Program-made: the position numbers and the translations under genes
Part shown: piece after piece, positions 52,077 through 64,000 of the stretch
How positions within the stretch are numbered: position 1 is the stretch's first letter
Layout of the letters: each line of letters starts with the position of its first letter
The notes under the pieces: generated by a model
Told to the model about the DNA's origin: nothing
Databases searched by the model: none
What the model saw: the letters and a program-made list of their open reading frames with translations, nothing else
Assembly: GCF_036373705.1 (NCBI RefSeq)
Contig: NC_089855.1
Location: 9,877,219 to 9,941,218, forward strand
Source: Amia ocellicauda
Taxonomy: Eukaryota > Chordata > Actinopteri > Amiiformes > Amiidae
DNA length: 64,000 nucleotides
Direction of reading: 5' to 3'

Positions 52077-54300
52077 TTTGTCTATCTCGTTAATATTCAA
52101 CACACAAAGCTGTTGTTTAACACATAATAGTACAGGCACCCCGTGGTCGACGTGCGGTTAAAACACACAGAGCCCTGTCGGTCCCTAAACAAGCCAAGTG
52201 GAAAAATAAAGGGTCAGCACTGCAAATTAATTGCCAAAGACATGGACGGAAGGATCGCAGTTAACCATTTCCCTGCTTTCTGTCCGATCCAGAGCTTTTG
52301 CATGGCCTTGTTTTCAGCACAGTTGAGGGGTTGGCAAAGGAAGCTTGCAGACTGCTGTACTGCAACTGAACTGGAAACTATGTGAATGCCTGATACGGAT
52401 TCAATTGACCAACATTCACATGCACAGACAACTGAAAGAAGTTTGATACCGTTTTTGGTTTCTCTGAGATGATCTCCATGTAATGTGCAATTCGGCAAAT
52501 CTGTGTGTGTGTAACATTTATTACAGATGTGGGCCTATTGATTTCCAGCTCACTAGCAGTCCTGTTACAGATGGATAATAAATATTATTTTATTGCTAAA
52601 TACCGAGCCCAGTTTGGGTCATCAAATTAGAAATGGCCACTACACCCTGGAAAGAGATCACAGCAACGTGGATAGAATAATTCCTGGACTCAAAACTTTG
52701 TTATTCATGGACATATTAAATGACCAGCACTATCAGTCCAAAACATGGGCATAGTTGGTAGTTATAAATCTATTAATCTTTTTATTTTTGAAATGCTGTA
52801 TATAAATAGACAGCCAAAGGAGAAGATAGCATTATATAATCAGTGGGAAATATTTGGAAGAGTTGGGCCCTACTGTAACGCCCATGTGCTCATGAAACCT
52901 GAATTTCCACAGCATATTTTGTGTCATATATAACCAGTTATTTTATTGTTCTACTTGGCATTAGCTATGTGCTTGTGACATACAAAGGCACCGTGAGAGC
53001 ACAAGATAAAAGCAAGAAAACCTACAAATCGACAACTTGGCACCCAAAGTCATGACATCATACTCTCTCCCGTCAACAATGCTCGAAGTGAACCGTTTTT
53101 GAATCGATGTTGTCAAAACGAACAAAAGACCATTCCGCTTCGCTTCTCTGAAAGGCACAGTCCTGACTGCAGCGATAAACAGTCATCTTATCACGTGTGC
53201 TAGAAAAATACTTCTATGCTATTTCCTTAAAAATGGCCAAAGGAGGTGTACAGCTTTTACATTCAATTACAAACGGATCCCAGAACTAACAGATGTTTTC
53301 TGTCAGTGCAGATTATACATGAAAGGATTGTAGCTTGTGAGTTAGTGATAAAGACAGTAACTCACCTTGGCATTACTGCTGCTTCTGCAATTTCTATTTT
53401 ATTCTAGGGCAAAGTCCCCTGGCAGGAACCTCTCTTCACCTCTGATGTTGTAACTGAATTTCCAGCAGGGTAATGCCCTTTTAAAACTCATGCTTACAAA
53501 CCCAGAGATATTAGATTTGGCCAGATTTGCTGCACCTCTTCCAGCTTTGTACATTCATCCCCACCCTGGCAGAGACATTGAACATTACATTTCAATTCTG
53601 AACAGGGGGGCGCTCTGTTATTTAATAATCACAGAAACCTCCTGACACAGTGGATAACTTCCCCTCTCTCTGGGGAGTTTCTGAGTTGATGCATAGTCAG
53701 CTTTTGTCAGAAGTAGTCACTCACCTGCTCATTAAGGGATTCATTGATTGCAAACCATGTCCACTGCTTTTTGTGAAATATTGAAGGCATAGCCATATTA
53801 AAAATGCATCTTTGTGATCACGTGATAATATACATTAAATAAGATAATAGATGACCCACTGATCCCGAGATAAATGTGATTAGGACCTAAAAAAAACCCT
53901 AAACATCCTCATGGTTTTAGCTTCTCATTTCAATCTGCACGAGATGATCAAGGGGTTTCTCATTTTGCAGTAAAATCAATGTACATCTTGCGTTCATGTT
54001 CTCCAAATGTGAAGGAAGCACACAGCACACCAAACAACCACACCCACGTAGTTATTTTGAAGAGAGGGAGAACCGACACTTTTGTAATATATGAAGGGTT
54101 TGCGAACACAACCAGGGTGGCATCCGGGATCGTTCCGACTTCCCCAGCGCTCATGTGTTCATCTCGTATGAATAAACTATTGTGAAGGCGAGGGCATATA
54201 GCGGACCTAGGCCTGCATTGTGGTTCAGCTCTTGATAAATTCCAGCTTCTTAATCAGGCATGTTTTCAAGGATGAATTTAGATGAGGGCGGCAGGGGGGG

Positions 54301-54340
54301 GGAATTAACACAATTAACACTGGGAATTAACACAATTAGA
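54301..54340. repeat. 22-base tandem repeat, about 1.8 units
   Basis: GGAATTAACACAATTAACACTG is followed directly by a second partial unit starting GGAATTAACACAATTA. Confidence 0.85.
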
Positions 54341-55382
54341 TTCTCTAACACACCACAGGGCTTCCAGAAAATGAGGTGCCCGGAGCTGCACAATGACTCT
54401 CTGCAGACACTTTGAAGCAGAGAGGCTGGGATGCCATTATGCCATGCCTTCAGTCTTTGGCAGGGAACAGCCCAGTTCTGGAATAAAAGTCCGGTGGCTC
54501 ATCTTCAGAAGATTGAACTGCCCCTCATTCGCGATGATCTAACAAATCAGCATCATCAACACAGGCCTGCAGTAACGCTGCAATAAGATCACAGAGGGTC
54601 CCAATATCTGTTGCATAATTTCATTTGCTCAGCATTATGGGAAGAGCTGGAAAGGTTACTGAAAAATAGCTTAAATGAGCAAACAAACAACATGCACAGA
54701 AAAACAGCGTTTAGAGACAACTGACAGTGAAGGGAATAATAACAGTTAACCAGCCACACAAGGTAATTTTTGAGCATTTTCAAAATTTAATGAAAAAGGT
54801 TTCTGTAAAAAGAAAAACAAAATGGAAAAAAAAAACAAAAAACATCAAACTGTAAAATTGTGAAAATTCATAGATCTTCCTGGCACCTGGCAATCTTTTA
54901 GTGTAAAACTGACAGTTCTGTAGGTTTCGCTTTCAGAGAAAGTAAACTTTTTCATAGTAAATTTAATGCGTTCATACGGTTACAGTGTCTTGATCGATCG
55001 GATGCAAGAAGATACAGTTCACTCCAAAAGCAAGTTCATCTAACAAGTTCATGGAACACATAAAACATCCGAATGAACATGTACAGCAAAAGGTTTCCTT
55101 CACACGTTAATGAGAATGTCTTACACAGTGTGCATTGAGTAGCCGGACAAGGTCTCTTTAAGTAGAAGTAACCGGTAAAACTGCAAACATCGACTGCACC
55201 TGGAGAAAATAAACACTATAGTGTGGCAATCCTTCACAGCCACAATCTCGTCCATTTCCCGTTCACCGTATGCCAGCAGGGTGAACTGAACGAGACTCGA
55301 GATCATAAACAATAATGCTTTCCTTTAATAACTGCAAGGAAAAAAAACTAAACCCAAAACGGACTGTCCGAGAACAGCAGAG

Positions 55383-55680
55383 CAGTGTTTCCCAACCGGC
55401 GTGTAACAAATCAGTGCCCCATCAGGCAGGAACCGGTGTGCCACTGGAAATTCACACGAGAAAAAAAAAACTAAATAATAAATACAAAACTTCTCATTTA
55501 TTTAAATTAAAAACGTTCCTGCGAGAATGGAGGGACTCTGTATATCGAGACAAGCTGAAAGCTCAGGTGAGGGTTGGTTTGTTTCCAGAAAGAAGGTTTT
55601 GTTTGTGTTGCATCGTGTGCCGCACAATCATGTAAGCTAAGCGAAGTGTGCTTTGGGCTAGAAAAGGTTGGGAAACACTG
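55383..55680. mobile_element. hAT-type short non-autonomous element
   Basis: A 298-base element with ends CAGTGTTTCCCAACC and GGTTGGGAAACACTG, a 15-base perfect inverted repeat. The flanking octamers CAGCAGAG (55375-55382) and CAGCAGAA (55681-55688) match at 7 of 8 positions, fitting an 8-base hAT target duplication with one later change. No coding sequence. It lies in the probable JADE3 3' UTR or just beyond. Confidence 0.85.
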
Positions 55681-57069
55681 CAGCAGAACCGGGACAGAAC
55701 CGCCAGGAGCCTCGTATTCACAGTAGTGCGGACCTACACTGCCGTTCAGCAACAGACAGTCTCGTGAAAGCCAATTCGCCTCCACGGCACCTTTAGATAT
55801 TTTATATTAGAATTTGCAGATTATTTTCTGTTTATTTGTGTACTGTTAAGCAGCATGATTGATAAAAGGATCCAACTAGGGAAATAAAAGAACCATAACT
55901 TGGAGATTTTTCATGTACTACAGATCTAGGGGAGTATGGTTTATTTACTCCGAACCAAAACACCCACCAAAAGCACCGTGAAATGTAGAACTAGATTTCT
56001 GTTGTTGTTACAGAGGCTGTAATATTAACAGACTTGCGCTGAGGCCGACGTATTGCCGACCCCCCAAGAAACCAGCCTAGGCTACAAATAAGATCCTCGC
56101 CTTCCTGCCGACCTCTACAGCTAAATGACACAACCGCACCGCACCAGCCTGCACTACAGCTGGAACACCCTGCCACGGAGAAGTTCAGTCCTAATCGCCC
56201 CGTTGCCATTTGGATGTTGTTTATAAAGATGGCCGTGCCGTGAAACCCTGTGGCCTTGAACCCCCTGTGACTCAGTGTCCACAGGAGTTTAAATGGACAT
56301 GAGGATGCAGTTTCCTTCATGGGGGCGGGGGGTCTCAGGATTAGAAATACATGTTCCCCACCTCTAGACTATACATGCGCCCACTGCATGTAATACCCAC
56401 GGGGGCCAGTTTAAAAGGCAGTGGGCTATCGGCACGAGAAGTGCTGCTCAGTTCACAACAACTGATTTTACAAACGCACTTTTAATTGATTATACATCTG
56501 CGGTCTTTCTGTTTTTCACTTTATTGTACTTTGGTTTCCGTTGTTCCACACTTCAGAGTAACGCATGCGCAAAAACACAGTGCACAGAAGAGGGGATTTA
56601 AAAGGGGCCCGAACCCCTCGCTTTCACACCCGACCGGAGAGCCACAACACCCCATCCGTGACTGGCCTGGAGCGCCGTGAAATCAGCTCCTCCACACACG
56701 GGCTCTGGGGCGTTTAAAGGCATCTGAACGGTGGGGAGAAACCAAGAGATGTCAAGTGTCACGAAAAAGACCATCTGGATCCGGTGGGAACAGGAGCGAT
56801 CCTTTGACACCAGCACCAGGGCTCCTACTCAGGGGTGCTCCACTGCCAAACCCAGTCCAGAATTAAAAATATATATGTATATATTCTCAACTTTTAGTAG
56901 AGGAAATAAACAATTATGGCCCTTAAAAACTGATCTTTTCCACAGTCATGTTCATGTCTAATGGTGGATTAAGTCTAACCAGAGCTGCTTATGGTGGATA
57001 GTGCAGGTAGGTCTATCCACCAGTGAGGCCAATTCATCTGGTTGTGCCATTTAGAAAGACTTGCTTCAT

Positions 57070-57148
<79 letters not shown>
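57070..57148. repeat. (CA)n microsatellite
   Basis: About 39 uninterrupted CA units, followed by a degenerate GTATGCATG tract to about 57176. The HT- and CV-repeat frames on the two strands are artefacts of this repeat. Confidence 0.97.
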
Positions 57149-57150
<2 letters not shown>

Positions 57151-58237
57151 TATGTATGCATGCATGTATGTATGTATATTGCCTATACATACACACACAC
57201 ACATAATTCAGTACTTCATTAAAATGGCCCTGCACGCCACATTTCTGCACTGTACTTAAAACAATTCTCACAAGGAGATACTTCACACAGATATATTACC
57301 TTTTTCCAAACACGTGGATACCGGCTGAAAAACTTAGGAAACATTCTCTTGCAGATTCACATTTCCTTTGTTAAAAAAATAAGCAATAGAAAATGAAGCA
57401 TGCTAAAGCTATGGGTAGGAGAGGGTGAGGGGGGGTTCTCCGATTGCCAACGTTCGAGAATGCCTTCAGACCCGGTCGGGCATCTCTCTCTTTAGTAGTA
57501 ATTTTGCTCAGTGTGTTTCTATGATTCCCGTTTAGACAATTCGATCGACATGTGGGTCACTGTTTCTCAGAAGGGGATTTTCTTCTGTGTGCAACTCCTT
57601 TAGCCTCGAGTAACTATTTACACTCGTATAAAAAAAATATTCCCACTTGTTATTTACAAAAACGACAGATTGACAGACAGCTCTGTCTTCGGCACAACAA
57701 AACCATAGCGGAGATCAAGGCTGGTGATTTTTGTTTTGTTTGTTTCTGTTGAATAGAAGTGTTAAATACTGGGATGCCACTACGCTGAAAGAAGTGAATA
57801 AGAAATGGGGAGACGAGCAGAATAGGATTTAATATTCAACGCAGTACAGCCCCATCACTCAAACCTGATACAAGTTGCACCTGGAGGAAGGTGCTCTACA
57901 CTCTATTGTTTGGCTATTTCACGTCTGCGTCTAAGGGCTAGTTTAGGGTAGGTGAGGGGTACTACATTGTGAGGACTGGGGAGATCCAAGTAAACAGATA
58001 TTCCTCCCTGCTTTTTAGTCAGAAATCCGAGTTTCTATCATTACATAATGGCTCAACTCCACATACAAAACAGTGTCTTGCTGGCCCTGATCGCAGGTCC
58101 CTGGCAGACATGTTCCCAGTGTGTGGCGTGAAGGCCGAGACAGCCTGGCACTTGTGACGTTCTCCGAGAGGAAGTAACAGAACCCGGGCAGAGGGAGAAG
58201 AGTCCAAGGTTGAGAAATGCCCCGTGCGAGACCGCCA

Positions 58238-61047
58238 TCACCTCTGCACCGAGGCCCGGCAGCCCACGGCCAGCTTGCTGCGGCCGCCGCTCCTGGTGTA
58301 GTCCCGGCTGGGGCTCTCGCCCTCGGAGCTGCTTCCCTGGAGGCGCAGGCGCTTGCGCTTGCCCTCCGCCTCGGGCTCCGAGTCGCTGAGCTCCAGGTCG
58401 GGGCAGTAGCCATCGTTCTCCTGGTAGGGCTGCCCACGGCCCGTCTGCCTGTCCGGGGCAGGTTTGGTCCACAGCCGCTCTTTGGTGGAGCCTTTCCTGG
58501 AGGGCTTGTCCAGGCCGCGCAGGTCCTCGGTCGTTCGCACCAAGCTATCGGTGGCCTCCTTGAAGGAGCGCTCCATGAAGTCCTCCACAGTGGACTTGCG
58601 GAAGTTCCCTTGGTGCCCCTCTTTGCCTGAGAATTTATCGGGGGGGCCCTGCTCGTGGGGCGTTTGGCAGGAAGTGTCTCTCTGGGAGACCGTCTTCTCC
58701 ATGATACCGTTGGACTTGGGCGGCCGGGCCCGCTCCTGCTCCAGCTTGCTGCTCCCGTTGGACGAGTGTCCGTGGAGGGCGGCGTGGAAGGCGAGCGGCT
58801 TCCCCGAGGGCTTGGCGGGAGGGGCAGGGCCGGCGCTCGGCCCCCCATCCCCCCGGGAGTGCGCCGAGCTGGCCAACAGGCCGTTGGGCCTCTCCTCCCG
58901 CCGGGCCCGGTGGTGGTGATGCTGGGACTTGGTCTTCTCCCCAACTCTCAGCGCCGCCCCCTGCACAGCCGCACAACTGCTTTTGTCGTAAACGTTCCCG
59001 CTGTTGTCTGGACACAGCGGCCCATTCCCTGACTTTGTACTGGTCTTGCCGTTTCCCGATGTCACTTTGGGCATCTTCAGCTTCAGCGTGATCCGTGGAG
59101 GGGGCCGGAAGAGTACGCTCTCCAGTGGGCACGACAGAGGGAGCCCTGCGGAGGGACGGGAGCATTCGGTTAGACAACGTAAGAAACAATATCAGCAAAG
59201 CTTGGTTAACAAAATGATAAAAAATAAATCATGCTGAAGTATCTAAAGAAAAGAGACATGAATCATGAATAATATTTTGACTTCAGGACTGAGCCACGAA
59301 GCCTCTGTGCTCATCTATTGCCAGAGTAGCGGTTCTCCTGCCAAGAAGATGAAGTACAAACCGACCTACAGAGGCCTACTTTCATAGCCAGAGTGCGCCT
59401 GCAGGCTGAGACTCAATAACAACTGTTCCCGGCCTGCAGGGGCCTGTCAGGACAGTGTGTTTAAGGTGTCAAGTGGTGGGAATTTGTTTAAAGAGTAAGG
59501 AGGATGCCACCTCTCCTATGAAAGACACGTCCAGCCCAGTTACCTGCAGACAGCTCCTGGTTGATCAGTTGCACCTGCAGGTTGAAGATCTGCTCCTGAG
59601 CTTTGCTCTGAGACAGTTTCAGTTTCTCCCGCCTGCTCACCATGTAGCACAAGTTCCTCACCTGCATTGACACACAGAGCAATGAATAAATACATCAAAA
59701 AAGGAAGATTTCAAGAAGGACGTTCTTTTCGTATAGGTTCATTAGGGGCTGTCTCGGCTCCCAGCCTAACAAAGCAGACACACTTCTACCCTCATTTCCG
59801 ACAATTAACTTAATTACTCACATAAAATCAACCCTGCAGCTAAGAAATTGGATCTAAGGCTCAAAACAGGATAATTTTCAAGCAATTTGGTTTTCTTCTG
59901 CATCCTGCAGCAAGTCTCAACCCTGGCCCGGGAGAAGCCCTGTGTCTGGAGGTTTCTGTTCCAGCAGAGCCTTAATTGCACGCTTATCTCCAAATGGTCA
60001 CAGTCGAGAGTGATTATAAAGGGCATTTTGGAAAGGAAAGTTAAGGAATTTGTGTTGCAGTCGAGGAATTCAAATCTCAGCTGCAGCACAAACCAGAAAG
60101 AACCAGAAAGTTGTCCGTGACCAAGATTTACTAAAATGGCGTCTCGCGAAAGGCACCGCAGCGGAGTATTTTGGGAATCGGTCGTCTTAAGAACGACATG
60201 CTAACTTAAGAGCTAATTTATCGCTTTATATTCATATTTTTATGCAATTCTTTCGTGTGCAATCCTTTTCGTATAGGGTCCTACCCTCTCCAGGTCCTGC
60301 CGCAGGTGCATGAACATCCTCATGCGTGTGTGAATGCTGTCCTCCTTGGGCTGCAGCAGCAGGTTCTCCTCGCCCTCCTTGGGCGTCATCAGGGCCTTGT
60401 TGAAGTGCGTCTTGCGCTTGAGTTTCCAGTACTGGAAGATGAAGTCCAGGATGTGCTGGGGCAGAGCCAGGTCATGGGCCAGCTCCTCGGGCCGCACCAG
60501 GGTGTAGAACTCCTCCTCGAGCTCCTGCAGCTTCTGCGCCCGCAAGCCCACCTTCTCGGTCTCCGTGGGGGCCTTGTGGCGCGCGGGGCTGTGGCCGGGC
60601 TCCCCCGGCTTGGGCTTGCTGTGCTTCAGGCAGTAGGACTTGAACTTCACCTCATCCCCTTCGTCCAGGATGGTCTTCATCTGCAGGCTGTGCTCAAAGG
60701 CGCAGGTGACGTGGAAGGCAACGATGCAGCTCTTCACTGAGCACTGTGGGGGGGGGGGGGGGGGAGACAAAACAGGCCCCGGTCACAACAGCGCCACGGG
60801 TCGCTTCCTCATTTCACACATTCCCGACTGCGTGGGAAAAAAGAGTCTTTGACAGACAGTCTTTGGTTTTGTTGAAATTAAATACTCTTCTGTGCATTAC
60901 TTCCCAAAAAGCTTATTTTAGAACCAGTAAAGCTGAGAAAGGAATGTGTTTCAGTAAAGCAACTTGCATTTCTCACCTTTACTGGGCCACGAAATGCCAC
61001 ATCAAAATTATGTGTTCTTATGCATTAGGAAAAGATACATAAAAAAA

Positions 61048-61087
<40 letters not shown>

Positions 61088-63333
61088 ATCATCCTCTCAG
61101 GCTCTCTGACACCGTTTCCCATTCCTGATGAATGTGCACACCGGACAGCATCATTCCTACAGGAGGCTACTGGTTTAAGGACCCCACAGTAGAGAGCTAG
61201 ATCACTCCTTCGCTCTGATTCACCTGGCTACTGGGCTCTTCAGGTGTCCGAATCAGAGAGGCTTTCCCTCCTAAATCCCTACAGAGAGCACCCTTCTCTT
61301 GCGCACCTGGATGCAAGCACCGGTCTTCAGCTTACAGAGGCTGCAGACCAGAGCCCAGCGGCTGGGCGGGATGTGGGAGACCTTGGTGATGGGCTCCATC
61401 CTCTCGGGACAGGCGATGCTCACCTGCCAGAGACGAGACAAGCAGGACAGGGACAGTGAAGTGGTGGAGACGCCAACACCCGCAGTCAAAATGCAATTGT
61501 ATCCTAAAAATTATCTTACAATTAATAATCGCACTCATACACACACATACATGGCATTTTCATTTCACTTCACTGAACCAATCACAGCTCTAAGGGCTCT
61601 AAAGGAGTGAGCTGCCACACCAGTCTCTACTTCTGGCGAGGAGAGGACATCGCCACCTGTATTTGAGACATTCCTAGTAAGCAACATCATTAACCGCTTT
61701 TCAGGACTGTCTTTAGTTCACAAAACATACGGGCATCAGGGAAGACCAGGCCGTTACCTCTGGGATCCACAGGGCACAGCTGACATGGGCCCACTTGGTC
61801 CCTGCCCGTGTGGCCTTCATAGCACCACCTTTCTTGGGACACAGCAGACACTGCGGGTGTATGCCCAGCACACAGGTCCGGCACAGCCAGCTGCCCTCGG
61901 GGACCTTCAGGATCCCATAGCAAGCCTAAAAGACCAACGCTGCGGTCAGACAGGAAGTAGAGGAAACGGCACCGTGTCGTAGCATACAAGCGTTCCCAGC
62001 GTACAAAATGGCCCAAGTTATTAACATAACTAACACAAGGTTAGTCTTGTTCATCACATACAGAACTTCCTCACAGATAAGAGTGTGTTTAGAGCCATTC
62101 TAATTCTTTCACAGCCTTCAATGAACAGATAGAAATAAAGAGAAGCTGAATTATTACATCCAATATGTTTTACAGATTAAAGGTCTACCTGGGGAAGTGT
62201 TGCACCCTGGAAACTTGGAACAAATCAAAATGTGATTTGATGCTGCATGTAATACATTTCTCCACTAGATGGCATCATAATACCTTTGGATACAAATGTG
62301 CAAATTCACACTTTTTTTTTTTAAACGCAATTTCAAGAATTTAAAGAAAAGGCTGGAACGTGCAAAAACTAAAACCGTGGACTGTGCAAGAGAAAGGCCA
62401 CGTCTAACACAAAGCATCAACAGCACAAACAGTTTAATATGAAAATACCTATTTATTACACAGGGCTGAATACTGAAGATCTTAAATCAACAACTCAAAT
62501 TGTGTTTATTTGTCAAATTAAAATCAGAAAGAATCCACAATCCTTCTCAGTTATGAAAATTAGCTGAATCTGAGATCAGTTCAGGACACACCCTTGTTCT
62601 ATGCACTTATTACCAGCTCTGTCTCAGTTGCAGTAATCTAATCAGATTGATCTCAATAGTAAGATCTTGAGTAGCTACAATAACGTGTTAAATTGTTCAC
62701 GAGTTGAGGTTTCCACCCCTGGGAAGTACCAAGTCCCTTTCCAAACTGTTCTCCAACACAAAATGCAGATGTGTTGTTAATTCCCCAAACACCCTCTTAA
62801 AGCAGCTGGGCTAGAGCCCTTATCTGTAGGGCACCACCTAGTTGATGCCACGCCCTCCCACTTCTGTAGGAATGCAGAGAATTCTATAATAGAATCTATA
62901 ACATAATTAAAGGAAATCACTCATGAGCTTGGTTTGAATTCTGTACACCACAGTGCAATGGGACTTCATTACACCATGTAAAATAAAAGTCTGAAAAGCA
63001 AATACACCCCCATAGATTTTGCTATCACAGGAACACAGGATATCAAAAGAGGTGGGCTCTTGGGTTCAATTGCCAGATGCATTGTGGGGGATGTGGTGCC
63101 AGGAGGAACCACACGACTTGCCTGATGGACACAGATGTTGCACTTGTCGCAGAAGACCATGTCATTGCCCTCCTCGCTGTCGGGCGAGCGGCACACGTCG
63201 CAGATGACGTCCTCATCGTACTCGATGCCCAGGCCCTCCTCCGTCTCGATGGCGTGGTTCATGTTGTCGTGGCACTGCCGCTCCAGGGCCTCCATCACAC
63301 GCTCCATCGTCAGCTCATCCACGAACCGCTCCC
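58238..63333 (-). CDS. JADE3: JADE3 (PHF16), PHD-finger scaffold of HBO1 acetyltransferase; 3' part
   Basis: JADE proteins scaffold the HBO1/KAT7-ING4/5-MEAF6 histone acetyltransferase complex in the nucleus. Coding exons in transcript order: 63122-63333, 61758-61925, 61307-61423, 60285-60743, 59544-59661, 58238-59145; 659 full codons, the 5' exons lie beyond the window. Visible: the EPC-N-like tail ([24 protein letters not shown]), PHD finger 1 (ICDVC...[15 protein letters not shown]...CRTC), the extended PHD2 region ([55 protein letters not shown]), a helical region ([27 protein letters not shown]), then a long Ser/Gly-rich C-terminus. The ending [17 protein letters not shown] is shared with human JADE3, which distinguishes it from JADE1 and 2. 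The first intron in the window uses a GC donor. Confidence 0.94.
60748..60764. repeat. G17 run forming a JADE3 acceptor tract
   Basis: On the minus strand this is an unbroken run of 17 C immediately before ACAG and the exon that starts at 60743. It takes the place of the usual mixed polypyrimidine tract. Confidence 0.9.
61050..61084. repeat. Poly-A run of about 35
   Basis: A long homopolymer in a JADE3 intron; it may be the tail of a decayed retroelement, but no body is recognisable beside it. Confidence 0.9.
63118..63124 (-). other. GC splice donor of JADE3 inside the PHD finger
   Basis: On the minus strand the junction reads CATCAG|GCAAGT. The next exon begins after TTTTAG at 61925 with GCTTGC, joining CVHQ to ACYG exactly as in the conserved PHD finger. 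CAG|GCAAGT is the classical consensus of the minority GC-AG introns. No GT donor in the right frame exists at this point. Confidence 0.85.
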
Positions 63334-64000
63334 CTGAGGCACACATGAACACACGCGGTCAATACATGTTTTACAATGCTACCTAACCAATACCCCCCCC
63401 CCCCGCCTCTCAGTGATGAAGTTTAATGCATCACCGGCACTTCTGCATCCGTTTCTTCAAGGCCTCTGAACCCACACAGCCATCGCAGCTTTTCTGTCCG
63501 ATCGTACAGCGCCAGGAAGGTTCGGGGCGACTGCCCACCTATTGAGCGGTAGCTTCCGTCGTCAGTTTGTAAATTAAACCACAAATGACAACGCATGTGC
63601 TTGTATGGCTCGGGTGAGAACAATGCTACTGCCTTGCGGTTTGCATGAGAAGCAACATTTCCATAAATAACCGAAAAACAGGCAACTGTAAACAGAGCAA
63701 ACATTCATGATCATGAACAGAGCAATGTCAAGAACAACCCATGCTCTCATAACGCATTTCTCCCTCTCTCCCCCCTCACTGCTGCTCATCCAGATGCTAT
63801 GCACTTTATACTTCCCAGTTTAATTTCTACGATTTAGTGCCAAGAAGAGCCTTTCAGATGTTATTCTTGCCAAGACCACTTTAGAAACACATTTTGCCTG
63901 ACTTGAAGATTATGCAGAGAGGGGACACAGGACACATGACAAGCGTGGCTGTGAAACGCCAGAAGGAACACGATATATACACGCACACATGCACGCACAC
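63334..64000. other. JADE3 intron, no further exon seen
   Basis: The conserved stretch expected upstream (the WLQELNEDL region of the family) is not found here, so this is intron up to the window edge. It contains a short C-run near 63393 and a CA/CG-rich end. Confidence 0.6.

Larger units (their letters stand above)
52080..58237. other. Region between RGN and the JADE3 stop codon
   Basis: No exon is supported here. The right part is probably JADE3 3' UTR; minus-strand AATAAA candidates occur near 56520, 55930, 55830 and 55497. Within it are a hAT-type element, a short tandem repeat and a long CA repeat. Confidence 0.5.

Noticed and set aside
57023-57286. His-Thr and Cys-Val repeat proteins on opposite strands
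   Set aside because: They are translations of the (CA)n microsatellite.
58015-58944. 309-codon minus-strand frame rich in Arg, Ser and Pro
   Set aside because: It is an alternative frame of the GC-rich last JADE3 exon, whose true frame matches JADE3 to its C-terminus.

Overview
The window is nuclear DNA of a vertebrate, most likely a ray-finned fish. The genes are spliced with GT-AG introns, and the proteins read clearly as vertebrate orthologues. The mobile elements (Tc1/mariner, hAT-type short elements, CR1-like LINE) are typical of fish genomes. I cannot name the species from the sequence; the slow-evolving, mammal-like proteins would also fit an early-branching lineage such as gar, bowfin or sturgeon.

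Layout: 1-8.7 kb is AT-rich non-coding DNA. ATP6AP2 (+, 9 exons, 8918-14349) is followed by GTPBP6 (+, 10 exons, 16436-22770). Three tandem PLCXD1-type genes follow on the minus strand (23260-27652, 31882-35280, 39157-43197; 6 exons each). Then come regucalcin RGN (-, 6 coding exons, 46143-49898, with a probable upstream non-coding exon near 52.0 kb) and the 3' two thirds of JADE3/PHF16 (-, 58238-63333, 5' exons beyond the window). GTPBP6 and PLCXD-A are convergent. I reconstructed all splice junctions by hand; every reading frame closes, giving 363, 562, 320, 325, 325 and 299 aa for the complete genes.

Mobile elements sit mainly in introns and intergenic DNA. There is an intact DD36E Tc1-like transposon in a PLCXD-A intron and a nearly identical frameshifted copy in the RGN 5' intron. 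Two copies of a second Tc1 family share the same internal deletion. A CR1-like LINE lies in a GTPBP6 intron and a LINE fragment lacking its middle lies in an RGN intron. Two short hAT-type elements carry 8-bp target duplications. Two long inverted-repeat structures are not explained by any gene; one lies in ATP6AP2 intron 1.

The genes do not form one pathway: they encode a V-ATPase accessory protein, a mitochondrial ribosome GTPase, PI-PLC X-domain proteins, a lactonase and a histone-acetyltransferase scaffold. Their human counterparts lie on Xp11 (ATP6AP2, RGN, JADE3) and in the X/Y pseudoautosomal region 1 (GTPBP6, PLCXD1), so the window joins two now-separate human X segments. I found no undescribed gene system. 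The best leads are the tandem PLCXD array, a consensus ISRE upstream of its middle copy, the long hairpin in ATP6AP2, the transposon pair, and a GC-AG intron inside the JADE3 PHD finger.
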